Part shown: positions 26,501 to 37,789 of the stretch, in pieces
Numbering within the stretch: the stretch's first letter is position 1
How the letters are laid out: each line of letters begins with the position of its first letter
Source of the DNA: Channallabes apus
Lineage: Eukaryota; Chordata; Actinopteri; Siluriformes; Clariidae
Assembly: GCA_030522415.1 (NCBI GenBank)
Contig: CM060121.1
Location: 26,230,912 to 26,294,911 of the forward strand
Direction of reading: 5' to 3'
Length of the DNA: 64,000 nt
Notes under the pieces: model-generated
Databases searched by the model: none
Told to the model about the DNA's origin: nothing
Seen by the model: the letters and a program-made list of their open reading frames with translations, nothing else
Made by a program: the position numbers and the translations under genes

Positions 26501-28906
26501 ACGGAATTTATAAAGCGAGGCTGATTTATTAGCTGGTGCAGATGTTCGGAAAAATCCTTTTCACAAGACCCTTTGTTCTTAGGAAGTGTTTTAATTCGAT
26601 GTACCAGTCTATCATTTTTGCTTAAAAGCATTTTTCTTTCCAAATAATTCCATAACAAATGGAGGAACCAGTAAGTACCAGAAATTGTTTTCTTATTGTT
26701 CTGTGTGGACATGTTAGTATTTACACCTCGTGTTTATGGCTTTTTATTTTTTTTTGTTCCAGCCTCAGAACATTCTGCTAACCAACTCTCAGCCCCTCGG
26801 GGACATCAGGATCGTTGATTTCGGTCTGTCTCGGCGCGTGGACAACACGTCAGAAGTGCGTGAGATCTTGGGAACTCCAGAGTATGTAGGTGAGTCAGTC
26901 GGGTTTTATCAGCTTTGCGTTATCTGCAGCGTGAATGAAGGTCATGAGGAAGTACAGATCAGAAATAAAAAGTCTGATTTCCCTTTTCCACCCTCAGCCC
27001 CTGAGATCCTGAGCTACGAGCCAATCACAACAGCAACAGACATGTGGTGAGTAAGAACTGTGTGCGTGCGTGTTTGTGTGTACATTAAGTGCTTTATGAT
27101 GTCGGTTCAACTGATGAGGCTTATAGCGTGCAATGCATTTCAATAAATATTTCTCAATCACTGCTGCTTATCGGTTTGTGTAACGCGGTTCCCACAGCTG
27201 CCAGGATACATGACGAAGTAAAATGTTCAGCACCGATATGTATGACTGATCTATTTTTTTTTTTTCCATGTCGTACAGGAGCATCGGCGTGCTGACATAT
27301 GTGATGTTGACGGGCGAGTCTCCATTCTTGGGTGAGGACAAACAGGAGACGTACCTGAACATCTCCCAGGTCAACATCGACTACTCACAAGACGTCTTCC
27401 ACGGGATCTCGAGCCTCGCCGTGAACTTCATCCAGTCGCTGCTCCACAAAAGCCCTAGGTATGCCGAGATAACACGTTTAAAATATCTCTGGTTATTTTC
27501 AGGGACACGCATCAGTTAAATCATGCAAGTAGTAACGGGACTTGGGAGACTGTCTCTGTCCTCATTGCATAAATGTTGCCAAATGGGTAAATCCGGATTT
27601 AAACGTAACAGCCAGCTAACATACTAGCCATGCCACGTTCCCACGTTCGTCTGGTGCCTGTCTGACGCACAGCACCGGCCATGCTGGCTCTGGCGCAAGT
27701 GACTGATGGCAGCCCAGATCTGTCACCATGCTGGCTCCATGAGGAATGATGGCAGCCCATGCCTCAGCACTCACTAGAACTTTACAAGCCACAGATCAAC
27801 AGTGATATGAGAGGAAAATGAGAGGCTAAATTAAAAGCTGGGTGGAAAAATTCCTCCATGTGCGAGTAATCCCAAAGAGAAGGAAAATCCTGGGGAGAGG
27901 GAGGATAGGAGGGCTGGGTTTTTGTCCAACTGCTGGAAAATGGCTTGTGAAAAATCCAAATTGACACAAATCATCACCACCACCCTCATGAGGAATGATT
28001 GTTCAAGTCAAACCAGGACTTGTGCTGGAATTTCACAAGCACAGCACAGAGATGAGACTCGGCCACAGTAAAACTTTTTAAAAACATCCGACATTAACGA
28101 GTTAGGATCTCAGCCGAGGTGTGGAACGCCCGATTCTTGAAAATTGACACAGATTTGTCTGCAGTAACTGTACACACAATCATTCACAAACACTACAGGA
28201 ACTGGGAGCTATTGTCACATTACAGTACTGACCTCGATCCAAGCCATTTCCACCAGTTTGGACACGTGGAAAGGAGTTTGTAGGAGGCCGGTGATTCAGA
28301 CATGAAGCAGGCAGTCCCATCATGGCTCCTGTCTACCTTGATGGTATCCAAGCACTAGTGAAACGCAGGGATAAGTGCATTAGTGTAGTAGGGGATTATA
28401 TAGGGAAATAAAGGGTTTTCACTCTCATAACTGTGTTGTTATTCTGCACAAATCAAAAATCCCGGTTTGACCTGAACACCCTTTTTAATATAATTGTAAT
28501 AAAGCACATTTCATAATGTAATGCATTGAAAATTGAGAAAATAATGTTGACAATTTGGAGATGGATATTTTCTGATGATTTCATATGAACCTTATTCTGT
28601 TTGTTTAGAGAGCGATGCACAGCAGACGAGTGCCTAAATCACCCCTGGTTAAACACCGACCCTCACACCACCACGACCTCATCCTCCTCCTCCTCCACCT
28701 CCACCACCACCACAACACTGGACGAGCAGGAGACCAGCCAATCAGAATCCGAGCCTGAGAGTCCTGACTCCTCTCCCGAGCTCCCCGACATCCCGTTGTA
28801 TTCCACATGTCCCGGACAAGTGGACCTGAAAACCGGCCGGGACACTTTCATTTTTACAGAGCCGTTCCCTACTCGCCCTGAAATGCAGCAGGAGTTGATC
28901 TGTTAA
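17836..28906 (+). CDS. stk17a: STK17/DRAK death-associated protein kinase (seven coding exons)
   Basis: Coding exons are 17836-17948, 21866-22078, 25691-25835, 26763-26889, 26998-27046, 27279-27458 and 28609-28906. All have GT-AG introns and join in frame to 374 aa, the usual length for STK17. The kinase domain spans about residues 32-290: glycine loop LGRGKFAVV, ATP lysine in AAKF (K59), catalytic HLDLKPQN (D155), DFG (D176), EYVAPE (about 198-202) and a final HPWL. A Thr/Ser run (about 293-315) and an acidic Ser-rich tail follow, ending QQELIC. The start has no competing upstream ATG in frame. STK17 kinases are Ser/Thr kinases of the DAPK family that promote apoptosis. Exons 3 and 4 look more like STK17A (QCVADxxEAF, DFGLSR), while exon 5 (PITTATDMW) and the short C-terminus look like STK17B. 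It may be the fish paralogue called stk17a-like. The family is certain, the paralogue is not. Confidence 0.93.
17949..21865 (+). other. STK17-type gene intron 1
   Basis: A 3.9-kb intron with donor GTAAAC and acceptor CCCAG. It holds a short TG/TA tract at 18230 and the imperfect 'gccattgctgt' tandem repeat at 19905-20215. The open frames at 19140-19496 and 20904-21176 resemble nothing I know and are taken as chance. Confidence 0.85.
19905..20215. repeat. Imperfect tandem repeat of 'ggccattgctgt' units
   Basis: Variants of a 6/12/18-base unit (ggccattgctgt, gtccattgtcat, ggccattttgtt) run for about 300 bases. All spacings are multiples of six, so long frames stay open on both strands: alanine/isoleucine-rich on +, methionine/alanine-rich on -. 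These are not genes. Confidence 0.8.
22079..25690 (+). other. STK17-type gene intron 2
   Basis: A 3.6-kb intron (GTAAGT...TTTTCAG) with GA-rich sequence at 22480-22560, poly(T) at about 23190-23210, a CA microsatellite at 23524 and a fish repeat edge near 24000-24065 ('gtggcaatgttgcacca' then 'aagaagaagaa'). The open frames at 24422-24721 and 25078-25416 have no recognisable domain. Confidence 0.8.
23524..23553. repeat. (CA)n microsatellite
   Basis: About 14 CA units inside kinase intron 2. Confidence 0.92.
27459..28608 (+). other. STK17-type gene intron 6 with mariner insertion
   Basis: A 1.15-kb intron (GTATGC...TTTAG). It contains a partly duplicated 'ccatgctggctc...gatggcagccca' block (27675-27770), a 236-base segment bounded by 13-bp direct repeats 'catgaggaatgat' (27738 and 27987), and a mariner relic from about 28000. 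Confidence 0.8.
28000..28485 (+). mobile_element. Mariner relic in kinase intron 6
   Basis: The left end 'tgttcaagtcaaaccaggac' and right end 'atcccggtttgacctgaac' are inverted copies. The interior carries the degraded catalytic block in the same order as the 16796 copy ('gatccaagccatttccaccagtttgg', split here), then 'ttgatggtatccaagcacta'. No open frame remains. Confidence 0.8.
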
Positions 28907-29091
28907 AGTGACAGCCATGTTGTCCAATCACAAGGGAGCTCAGTTTGGGACGGCAGGTTAAGAAAAGACACTGGTGTGAGTTGGTCCATTCAGGTGTTTT
29001 CAGCCCTGGTGGGTGTGTGTGTGTGTGTGTGATCTTTAGATATGCACTTGAGAAGTGCCCTTTAACAAGACCTCACGATAATTGCAAATTG

Positions 29092-29124
<33 letters not shown>

Positions 29125-30220
29125 TATATTATTATATAATTATATTATTATTTTTATTATTATTATTGTAAAAGGTTAGTTTCTGTCTGCATGCGCACAT
29201 ACACAGGCAAACGCACATCAGTGTAAATAGATGCTTTTGTCGTTACTGAGTGTATCTTAGTCTGCTGGTCGGAATTGAATTGTGGGTCCTGGAAATCCTG
29301 ATCCAGAGAGCTGAACTCGCAACACCAATGAGGTCAAAGACGACAGGTGGACATTTGATAAGACGGCCATCTGCCTGCTCCAAGACGGATACTGAGGTGT
29401 GAGCTCGGACCCTGTCTTCACCGACGGAACGTTTGATTGAGTAATTCTCTTGGGACACTTCCAAGTTGGGAATTGTAGCTTCTTATTCTTTCTTACAGCA
29501 CTTTTTTAAAAAAAGAAATGGCAAATTTGCCAAGGACTTTGGTTCAGATGAGCACAGTTTAGAATTTAGTGTCCACACAAGTACGTGTCCACACTCCATC
29601 ACTGTAACCTCTGTGTGTATCACCGTCTCGCGTGCCACAAACACCCACTTCTGTTCCAGATTTAAGGAGGTTTTGCTGCGGTTGCACAAGTTTTATTGTA
29701 TAGTACTTATGTTTTACATGCCTTTTTTTTTCGTCTTCTATTCTTTGTCTTTTTTTATGTCATTTTCATGCTCTTTAGAGAAAAAAATTGGCATTCTCAC
29801 AAGATATGGTTACATTGTCTTGGTCTGTAAAATGTCTGTGTCTCTGAATGTCAGGGTTGGAAAGAATTTGAGTTAGATTTTTAAGCGACTCAACGATCAT
29901 CGCCAAAATTCTGAAAAATCCGTCCGGGTTTGTGGGAGACGAATACATTTTGAGGAGTGTGTATATGAAAGAATTTTGTTTTAAGATGGACTATTGTGTA
30001 AAATTGAGTTTTTCTATTTTTTTTTTTTTCTGTTGTATTTGATATTGAAATATGTAAGAAAATATAAAGATTATCTTAATTTAGGATTTTATGTTTCCTA
30101 TTTGCTTGTGACAGGTTTGCACTTGTGTTCACTGGACCATCACTTGATGATGGTGTCTGATATTATTGGCATTGCTGGCAAAGTATTGAATAATAAATGT
30201 GCATTTTTGTATTAAAACTG
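28907..30220 (+). terminator. STK17-type 3' UTR and poly(A) signal
   Basis: About 1.3 kb downstream of the stop codon lies AATAAA (30192-30197), followed within 20-30 bases by a T/G-rich stretch, fitting a cleavage site near 30215. The UTR includes a TG run at 29013 and an (ATT)n microsatellite at 29090. The 136-aa open frame at 29466-29876 lies in this UTR and has no recognisable homology. Confidence 0.65.
29090..29168. repeat. (ATT)n microsatellite
   Basis: About 25 ATT-like units with a TATA-rich interruption, in the kinase 3' UTR. Confidence 0.9.
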
Positions 30221-30419
30221 TTTTTGTTTCTTCCTTCTGATTTGTGTCCCGGTTTTGGAACTTTATCTCTGTTAAACAGAACATGAATACATTATTCAGG
30301 TAAAAGGGTACACATATAGTAAGTGTCCCGCTAGAGACTAGAGATGTGCATCAGACTTGGGAATCCTTACCAAAAAAAAACAACTTTTTGATTATCGTTT
30401 ATTCTGGCATGGGTTACGC

Positions 30420-30576
30420 CAGTGGTTCTCAGCTGGTGATGCCCTGCACTGTACATAGTTTTCTTTGCTTTATTACACTCACTTTAATTCAGAAAAGGCT
30501 GTTAATTGGCTGATTAAAACTGCTGTTAAAATGTGGAGGCCAGGGGGTCCTCCAGGACCAGGGATGAGAACCACTG
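30420..30576. mobile_element. Small hAT-type MITE with target duplication
   Basis: It starts 'cagtggttctca' and ends with the inverted 'tgagaaccactg', 157 bases in all. Flanks 'ggttacgc' (30412-30419) and 'ggttaagc' (30577-30584) form an 8-bp target duplication with one mismatch, as hAT insertions make. The same ends occur on the 57247 element. Confidence 0.8.
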
Positions 30577-31129
30577 GGTTAAGCCATACCCACTGTAAAT
30601 CTAAATTTGAATACAGATCAATAGAATATATTGTTACAATAATGTATCCAATGTTTTCTTTTTTTAAAGATCCCTAAGGGGTGAGCAAAGGTTACGGTTT
30701 GTAGCAAGGAAAAACTTGGTCAGCATGATGGATTCCCTCTAAAGAGTTCTTGCTCTGCTGGGTGACAGTGTAATTTTAAATAGTTATCATATAAATAAAT
30801 CCACTGAACACACTATACCGATCAGTTATAATGTTGCATACATGGGGAATTTGGAGGCCGGGTTGGTGGTCTTGGGCTCGTTAATAGCTGGGCCCCGTGT
30901 GCCGGGTGTTGTGGTGCCTTGCTATCATGGCAAGCATTGCATTTTTCTGGCATAAGCATTTCACTGCAAATTATACTGTATATGGTTGTGTATATGACAA
31001 ATAAAATTCGATTTTGAATCGATCACATCAGATGGGCTCGCATTTGGTCCCAGTGGGCATGGGTGAGTGTTGGTTGATCCTGTCACCAGTTGTGGTGTAA
31101 AGTTGATTATCAGTGTTAATGAATCAACG

Positions 31130-31268
31130 TTAAATAAAGTTCTTTGTTCTATAAAACCTGCTGAATCCGTCTGGGCATAGAGTCAAAAAGATGCAAGCAT
31201 GTCTTAATACTTTTGGCCACCATCCCAAAGTAATGGTCAGATGTCCACATACTTTTGGTGATAGTGTG
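31130..31268. mobile_element. DNA-transposon end fragment (same family as 35574)
   Basis: 'atggtcagatgtccacatac' followed by 'ttttggtgatagtgtg' (31228-31265) is the terminal motif of a common fish DNA transposon whose other end is seen at 35570. Only the terminal part is recognisable. Confidence 0.5.
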
Positions 31269-32609
31269 TGTACTGTTTTTGGTATGAAGCTTGATATAAG
31301 GATAAACCCATTTGCCCACAGGAGCCAGTTATGGGAATTGTCCTGTATACCTCTAGGGCAATGAGTTTTTAATCTTGCGAACAAATTACTGATTAATCTA
31401 GAAATCTGTCTACAGCCTGATAAGCCAAAGTTAACCAGAAAGCTACAGGAAATTCCATCCTGTAAGAACACAAATAGTCACAGCATTGACATGATCTGTG
31501 CCTGTCTGTTTATTCGCACTCTGGTGGAGGCTTCACACACTCTTACAGACAAAGTCAAACAATAGTAAAGCCTGTAATCAATTTCTGCTTTAATGCGCTT
31601 TTCCTGCAAACTTCGGCTCTTCTCCAATGTCTAAACACACGGGTCTCAGGAGTTTCCCTTTCCCAGAAGAAAAGAAGGAACGTCCTGCTGTTTTGCAGTC
31701 TGGAATGTGAACATTGTGATGCTTTCTCTCTCTCTCTCTCCACATTTTCACTATCGTGCTCTATTTAAATGTCCATGTTTTAAAGGACTGAAAATAGACT
31801 GAAAAATGGTTTTGGTCTCAAACTTAATTTCTTTTATTTCCTTTTGTTGGTTAATTCTGCTTCATGTAGTCATGGAAAATTAGCATTCGAAATAAAGAAA
31901 AATATTCCTGGCACTTAAGTGTTCTCTGAGGAAACATATAAGTAGAAAGCTAAAAAAAAAAAAAAAAAAAACACTAGGCTTTTATTCTAAAAGTTTTCCC
32001 AATGACAGATCTTTAGAAAGCTGGAAGCTTTAACCAAAGTTAGTTTCTTTTACATAACAGGAAAGAAATGAAAAGATTTCAGCCTCTGAATGAAAGGCTA
32101 TTTAGCTTAGCTAAACAGCTAGCACCATTTCTCACCACTTCTTATCATTTAGCTAGTACCATTTCTCCACAGAAACATATTTTGGAATGCTCTATAAATA
32201 GATATAAATGCATTTATAAGCAAATAAATATATAATTTAATAAAATAAAATATAATCTTGGTTATGTGGATGAAAAAAAAGAGCTGACATTACAGTGGGA
32301 TAGCTAGTTAAATAGCTAGCAAGCCCGAGTGATTAGCTAAGGCTAAGGCTAATCACTCAGGTTTGCTAGCTATCTAACTACAGTATGTAGTGTTAGCTTT
32401 TTCTTCCCCTCAGTGGTGATGGTTATGTGTTCTATGTTAACATTGGGCAGATTTTTTTGTGTTTGCCTTGAAATATATCAAGTACAAGTCCCTGAATGAC
32501 TTGCATATTAATAAATATAATTAGTCTTTAGTGGAGTCCATAAATAGTTTGTAATGAACTACAGTATATGTATATACAATACCAGGGTGGCATGGTGGCT
32601 TAATAATTA

Positions 32610-32700
32610 ATTTAATTCAATTTTATTTGTATAGCGCTTTTAACAATTTACATTGTCTCAAAACAGCTTTACACAATCAAAAGAATTATTTAAGTTTGTA
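32610..32700. repeat. Dispersed fish repeat edge ('tttatttgtatagcgctttt')
   Basis: 'ttcaattttatttgtatagc' then 'cattgtctcaaaacagcttt' is a widespread fish repeat. A diverged relative lies at 37430-37530. Confidence 0.6.
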
Positions 32701-32739
32701 TGGAATGTGAATGTGTATGAATCAAAATGGTCAGAAAGT

Positions 32740-32930
32740 CCCTAATTAGCACCGCCTCCAGGGTCCGGGTTCGATTCCCGCCTCCGGGTCTGTGCACATG
32801 GAGTTTGCATGTTCTCCCCATGCTTGTTTGGTTTCCTCTGGGTATTCCGGTTTCCTTCCACAGTCTAAAGACATGCAGATTAAGCTAATTGGTGTTCCCA
32901 AATAGCCCTTAGTGTGTCAATCACAATCGG
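32740..32930 (+). repeat. SINE-like repeat (family B), partial
   Basis: A B-box-like 'gggttcgattcccg' is followed by 'tggagtttgcatgttctccc', 'ggtttcct', 'aaagacatgcagatta' and 'ctaattggtgttcccaaat'. It matches the middle of the copies at 58610 and 62750. Head and tail are missing. Confidence 0.7.
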
Positions 32931-33061
32931 TCGTCGAGCTGGCAACTCAAACTCCATAAAGTAACTGCCACATAAACGAAACATGTATATCTTCAGGGTG
33001 GGGAGCATCTGTCGCCCAATGTGTAGGATAGCAAACGGACCAAAATACAGAAAGGGAAAAA

Positions 33062-33460
33062 ATACAGTACCAGTCATAAGTTTGGACACAAGTTTTGTTT
33101 TTTTTAGAACAATACTGTTTTTTTTTTTTTTACTATGCAACTATGAAATAACACGTATGGAATTATGTAATTGAGTGACAACAACACTCAGCTGAAGGTC
33201 AGTATTTCCAGAATAGTTCTTGCAAGAACAGTACTGTTAAGTGCATTTGCAAAACCAATCAAGCACCATGATGAGACTGGCTCTCATGAAGACCATCTGC
33301 TGCAGAAGAGTTCATTACCAGCATCAAAGATCACCACCTACTACAGAGCATAAGTAGCAGAGATTAATTCATGTTTTGGACTCCTTCAACATTGTTTTAC
33401 CATGTAAAAAGAAATGCAAATCAGAAAAAAACATGTAATTAGAAGGTGTGAAAAGATAGT
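33062..33460 (+). mobile_element. Tc1-like relic
   Basis: The left end 'acagtaccagtcataagttt' followed by 'ggacaca' is a Tc1-type terminus. The interior 33200-33350 gives a degraded transposase frame (RTVLLSAF, then HEDHLLQKSS). The right end near 33455 is eroded. Confidence 0.55.
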
Positions 33461-33605
33461 GTAAGTTAACTTACACTAGTTTTAACTATTTTGTTTTTCA
33501 TTAACATGTTGGTCTTTTTTGGTTATCGACAATACTACTAAACTCCTTACCAATAATTGCACCAATCTAATACTTTGCTAAAATATCTTAACTTCCAAAC
33601 CTTCA

Positions 33606-33720
33606 AATTCAAGATTCAAGATTCAAGATTCTTTATTTGTCACATGCATAGTTATACAAGTACAACACGCAGTGAAATGTATCGACATGCTGATGACATG
33701 CTGATATGGTCATAGGTATG
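33606..33720. repeat. 'attcaagattcaag' repeat edge (family C)
   Basis: Three tandem 'attcaag' units precede 'attctttatttgtcacatgc' and 'gcagtgaaatgt'. Related to 1336 and 45388. Confidence 0.55.
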
Positions 33721-33969
33721 CATCTCATCACCCATTAAGAAGTCCCGGGACTTCTGGCATAAAACCTAGGCAAACATCAAAGCATCAAGATCAGATGATA
33801 TGCTACGGTGAGCTCTAATGGGCGTAACCAAAAGAAGAACAACAGCAATCCTTAATTCAGTCGCACTTGTAGATCACTAGCTGAGCCTTGACTTTACTGT
33901 AAACACATGATGTAGCTGCAGTGCATTATAGAACTCCAGTTCAGGGTGGAGTTTTCACAAAATTGATAC

Positions 33970-34447
33970 TACAAGGGGCATTCAAGTCAAACTGAGATAC
34001 CATTATTTCTTTATTTCTATATCTATAATCTCTTCCTACACTAATGCACTTAACCCAACGTATCACTATTGCTTGGATACCACTAAGATAGAAAGTTTTT
34101 TCAGTACGCTGGCAACATTATAAGTTAGCCAGCTTCATGTCTGAAACACTGGCCTCCCAGGAACTCCTTTAATGGCCCAAACATTGGAAATCTCTTGGAG
34201 TAATGTCAGGACTGTAAATGGGATGTGTCAATTCTCAGCTGAAGTCCTGTAATGTGAACTCCCCCAGAAATTACTAGTGTTTGTGAATGAGTGATCACCA
34301 ATTTTCAAGAGTCAGGCGCTATTCAAATGTTTTACTGTAGTTACGGTAAGAGTCTCATCATCATACTGTGCTTGAAGTCTTCTGTAATGGCAGTCAGTTT
34401 TACGCCTTCAAATTTAATCAGTCCTGATTTGACTCGAACACCCCTCA
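33970..34447 (-). mobile_element. Mariner relic
   Basis: On the - strand it has the same order of blocks as the 16796 copy, ending at left with 'gcattcaagtcaaactgaga' and at right with 'tcctgatttgactcgaacac' as inverted termini. The transposase is broken. Confidence 0.75.
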
Positions 34448-35206
34448 CAGCACCCCTAGCCTGCTGAGCCCTAGCCTTGAAAGTATCTGTTACACATATT
34501 TTTGTGGTTATTCTTCAGCATCCATGAAGGTTATCCCAAAACTGACACGTCAAGCCTTGCGATTTAACCTTTGTACATGTTAGCCTTATGCAAGTGCACA
34601 CTGCATGTGTTTTTAGCAAATCTCTGCTTTTGATCCGTCCCTTCCAAAGCCTTTCTTAACCCGAGTGTTTCATGTGGTCTGAATATTTGAGCACAGTGGA
34701 ACCACATGGTGTTTAAATGTAAACTATAGGTGTTATTTTGCAGCGGTGATATATCACCACTGTGGTGTATCACCCCCCAAGAGTCACAATAATATGGACC
34801 CTTCCAAGAAAAAGGGATTCGGGATTTGGGAAAACATCCTGAAATAGAAAGGAATCCCAGGAGATCAGTGTGATCAGGAGAATGTTGCATAACCGAAGGA
34901 CAACAACATGGAAAGAGGAGAATTCTGTAGTGTGGAAGTACGTTAAATAAAGGTGTTGTGATTCAAGAGAATGTGTCTTAGACTAATAAAGTCAAATTAA
35001 AAGTAGATTTATTTCTTTGATAATAAAATGGTGTTGTTGAATTTGGTGAAATAATGCTTTTCTCAGAAAGTGTAGGAGGTGACTTTAAAAATGCAAAGTC
35101 GAACCATTTTAGAAAGCTAGAACAGATAACCATCATGAGAATACTTTCTGTTTCTTGTGTGTAGGAGTGACAAGATATAAACAACTGTATACGATCAAAA
35201 GTAAGT

Positions 35207-35557
35207 AAGGAATAAGACATGACATGGCATGTTGCGATAGAAAAATAATTAATTAATCAGAATGGTGTTATACAGTTTGAGGTGAGCACATTCACTATTA
35301 CCACCCTTCCATGATGGACCAGTACAACTCCAGTGTCCCAGGATTTAAGTCAATGTTTCTCATTTTAATGTTTATCTCTTAATGTTTATCTCTATTTGCT
35401 TAGAAATGCTGATTAGTTAGATCACTTGATCACTTGGCAAAACAACAAACTCTGCAAACAGTTGTCCACCAGAATCAGTTTGAGAACAAATGCTTTGGAC
35501 CACAATATGAATCTCCTCATACCAGTACTACCAGAAGCTTTTAATTAGAATGATTAA
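35207..35557. repeat. Unclassified interspersed repeat, copy 1, with 16-bp target duplication
   Basis: The 351-base unit is flanked on both sides by the perfect 16-mer 'acgatcaaaagtaagt' (35191-35206 and 35558-35573). It matches 36942-37413 over its length, apart from about 120 bases present only in copy 2. I see no open frame, poly(A) tail or terminal inverted repeats. Confidence 0.75.
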
Positions 35558-35573
35558 ACGATCAAAAGTAAGT

Positions 35574-35998
35574 GGATACCTGACCATCACACCGACATGT
35601 GCCTATTCTAAAACCATAAGGATGGAATCTGTCCTCTGTTTGCTCTTATAACTTCCACTCTTCTAGGAAAGTTTTTGGAGCATGTCTGTAGGGATTTGTG
35701 TTCCTTCACACACAAGTGCATTAGCGTTTTCAGGCATGGTTGTCACATGGCCCTAGTATTCAGTTGGAGTTCCAGTTCATCCCAAAAGGTCTTCAGGTCA
35801 GGACTCACTCAAGTTCTTCTACATCAACATGTCTTTATGGAGCTTGCTTCATCTCACAGTCATGAGGAAACAGAATTGGGCTCCTGAGTTCTAGTTAAGG
35901 TTATTATTAGACAATTGTGTGCTTCTAACTTTATGGCAACAGTTTGGAGAAGAACCACTCGAGGATGTCTTAGTCTGATGTCCATGTACAGGTATCTT
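35574..35998. mobile_element. DNA-transposon relic interrupted by copy 1 of the unclassified repeat
   Basis: It begins 'ggatacctgaccatcacacc' and continues 'atgtctgtagggatttgtgt' and 'ttccagttcatcccaaaagg'. It then runs to 'acaattgtgtgcttctaact' and an inverted terminus 'gatgtccatgtac'. The order is that of a common fish non-autonomous DNA transposon. Its left tip is the 16-mer duplicated by the repeat at 35207. Confidence 0.6.
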
Positions 35999-36029
35999 TG
36001 ACAATTTAGTGTAACTATATACTGTAAGG

Positions 36030-36168
36030 TCCCAAGCCTGGATGAAATGTGAGGGTTGCATCAAGAAGGGCATACGGTGTAAAACCTGTGCCAAGCTTGT
36101 ATGTACAGACAAGATGGTCCGCTTTGGCGACCCTTGCCGGGAGCAGCCGAAAGACCAACAACGCTGAT
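36030..36168 (+). mobile_element. RTE-like LINE 3' tail fragment
   Basis: 'cctggatgaaatgtgagggt', 'aagggcatacggtgtaaaac', 'atggtccgctttggcgaccc' and 'agcagccgaaagaccaac' form the 3' end of a fish LINE. The last part is shared with the end of the LINE relic at 57005-57045. Confidence 0.65.
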
Positions 36169-36566
36169 TGCGATACTTTTGCCTTAAGAATGTACCTTTT
36201 CTTTTCCTAGGAAAAGGTAAAAAGTGTGAACTGGTGTTGGTCCACAATGCCCGTGTACAGTGAATTTCCAGAGCAGCAGTTTTTCATAGGCGTGTTACAT
36301 CAATATCCTCCAAAGCACAAGTGATAAAGAACATCCAATGAAAAGCCAACAACAATATCCAATAATGTCCTCATGACGATCACACACTCTTTCTCAAATC
36401 TCAGATAATATGGATTAGGTCAAAGTTCTCCAGACTAGATCCAAGTTTTCTCTGTGTGAACTATTGTAGGCTTGAGTGTAAACAGACAAAACCTTAAATA
36501 CACCTCATTGTCCAGCGGTCATCCCTAAGCCACATGATCTCAGTTCTTCATGTTGTCCTTTTTTCT

Positions 36567-36568
36567 CC

Positions 36569-36611
<43 letters not shown>

Positions 36612-36612
36612 A
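36567..36612. repeat. (CT)n microsatellite
   Basis: A CT run with a few interruptions. Confidence 0.9.
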
Positions 36613-36941
36613 CCTTAATAAGCCAATAATAAGGAGCAGAGCCGTGAAGGAATGTCTTGGTTATATAACATGTCAGATCAACTCCAGGGAAAAGTGACAG
36701 AATGACTAAAAGGTCAGGAAGGGAAGCACTGAGAAAAGTGGGAGTCAAGCTGAGAGACAGATGGAGAGGAAGTAAAGTGAAAAAAGGCAGAAAAACATGA
36801 CATGGAGGAATGAAAGCCAGAACAAAAGAGAGGCAGAACAGAAAAGGAGGGAACACTTAAGAAGCCAATGGCTAATCACATGCCACCGGAGTTGGAACCA
36901 TATGAAATGTTCGTGGTTCGAGGATTCTTTTCATAATTATT

Positions 36942-37413
36942 AAGGATTAAGACATGGCATGGCATGTTGCAGTAGAAAAATAATTAACATCAGAGTGTTA
37001 TACAGTTTGAGGTGAGCACATTTACTATTATCACCCTGAAGCCCATCCTGAAGCTTTTTATTCCTCCTATACCACAAACATTTCATTAAAGATAAGAAAT
37101 TTGTATTTATTGGATATATTTCTAAATTAGTGTACAGCTTCTACTTCACAAGGTCCATGATGGACCAGTACAACTCCAGTGTCCCAGGATTTAAGTCAAT
37201 GTTTCTCATTTTAATGTTTATCTCTTATTGTTTATCTCCATTTGCTTAGAAATGCTGATTAGTTTGATCAGTTGGTCCGATCAGGGAAAACAACAAACTC
37301 TGCAAACAGTTGTCCACCAGAACCAGTTTGAGAACAAATGCTTTGGGCAAATTGGACCACAATATGAATTTCCTGATTTACCAGTACAACCAGAAGCTTT
37401 TAATTAGAATGAT
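36942..37413. repeat. Unclassified interspersed repeat, copy 2
   Basis: It aligns with 35207-35557, sharing 'acagtttgaggtgagcacat', 'tgatggaccagtacaactcc', 'aaacagttgtccaccagaa' and 'agaagcttttaattagaat'. It has about 120 extra bases near 37045-37150. No target duplication was found here. Confidence 0.75.
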
Positions 37414-37424
37414 GCTTTTCCAGT

Positions 37425-37565
37425 TTAATTCACATTTATTTTTATTGTTATTTTTTAACAATATACAATGTCGCGAAGCAGCTTTACAGAAATTAATATT
37501 TCCGATAAATGAAAAAATAATAATAATAATAATTCCTAGCTCTGCTTATCTGTCCCTAATGAGCT
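37425..37565. repeat. Diverged fish repeat edge
   Basis: 'cacatttatttttattg', 'aacaatatacaatgtcgcga' and 'agcagctttacagaaatt' parallel the repeat at 32610. Confidence 0.45.
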
Positions 37566-37789
37566 AGGCAGAAGTGACAGTGTAAAGGGAAAACTTGAGA
37601 TTGCATAAGAAAGGAAATAGTACACAAGTTTTACTCATTATAAACATTACGTCAGTATAGCATCTAATGAAAATAGGATAGCAGACTGAAAGGAAAACAA
37701 AACAAAGCTTTGTGAGTCATTTATTGGTTTTCAATGATTGTCTGATTTAACTCCACATCTTGTAGAGGCCTGGATATGAGGTCTGGAAC

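Noticed and set aside
26203..26532. 109-aa basic protein in kinase intron 3
   Set aside because: Not recognisable, and a frame of this length is expected by chance in a 64-kb window.
29466..29876. 136-aa coding region
   Set aside because: It lies within the kinase 3' UTR before its poly(A) signal and resembles no family.
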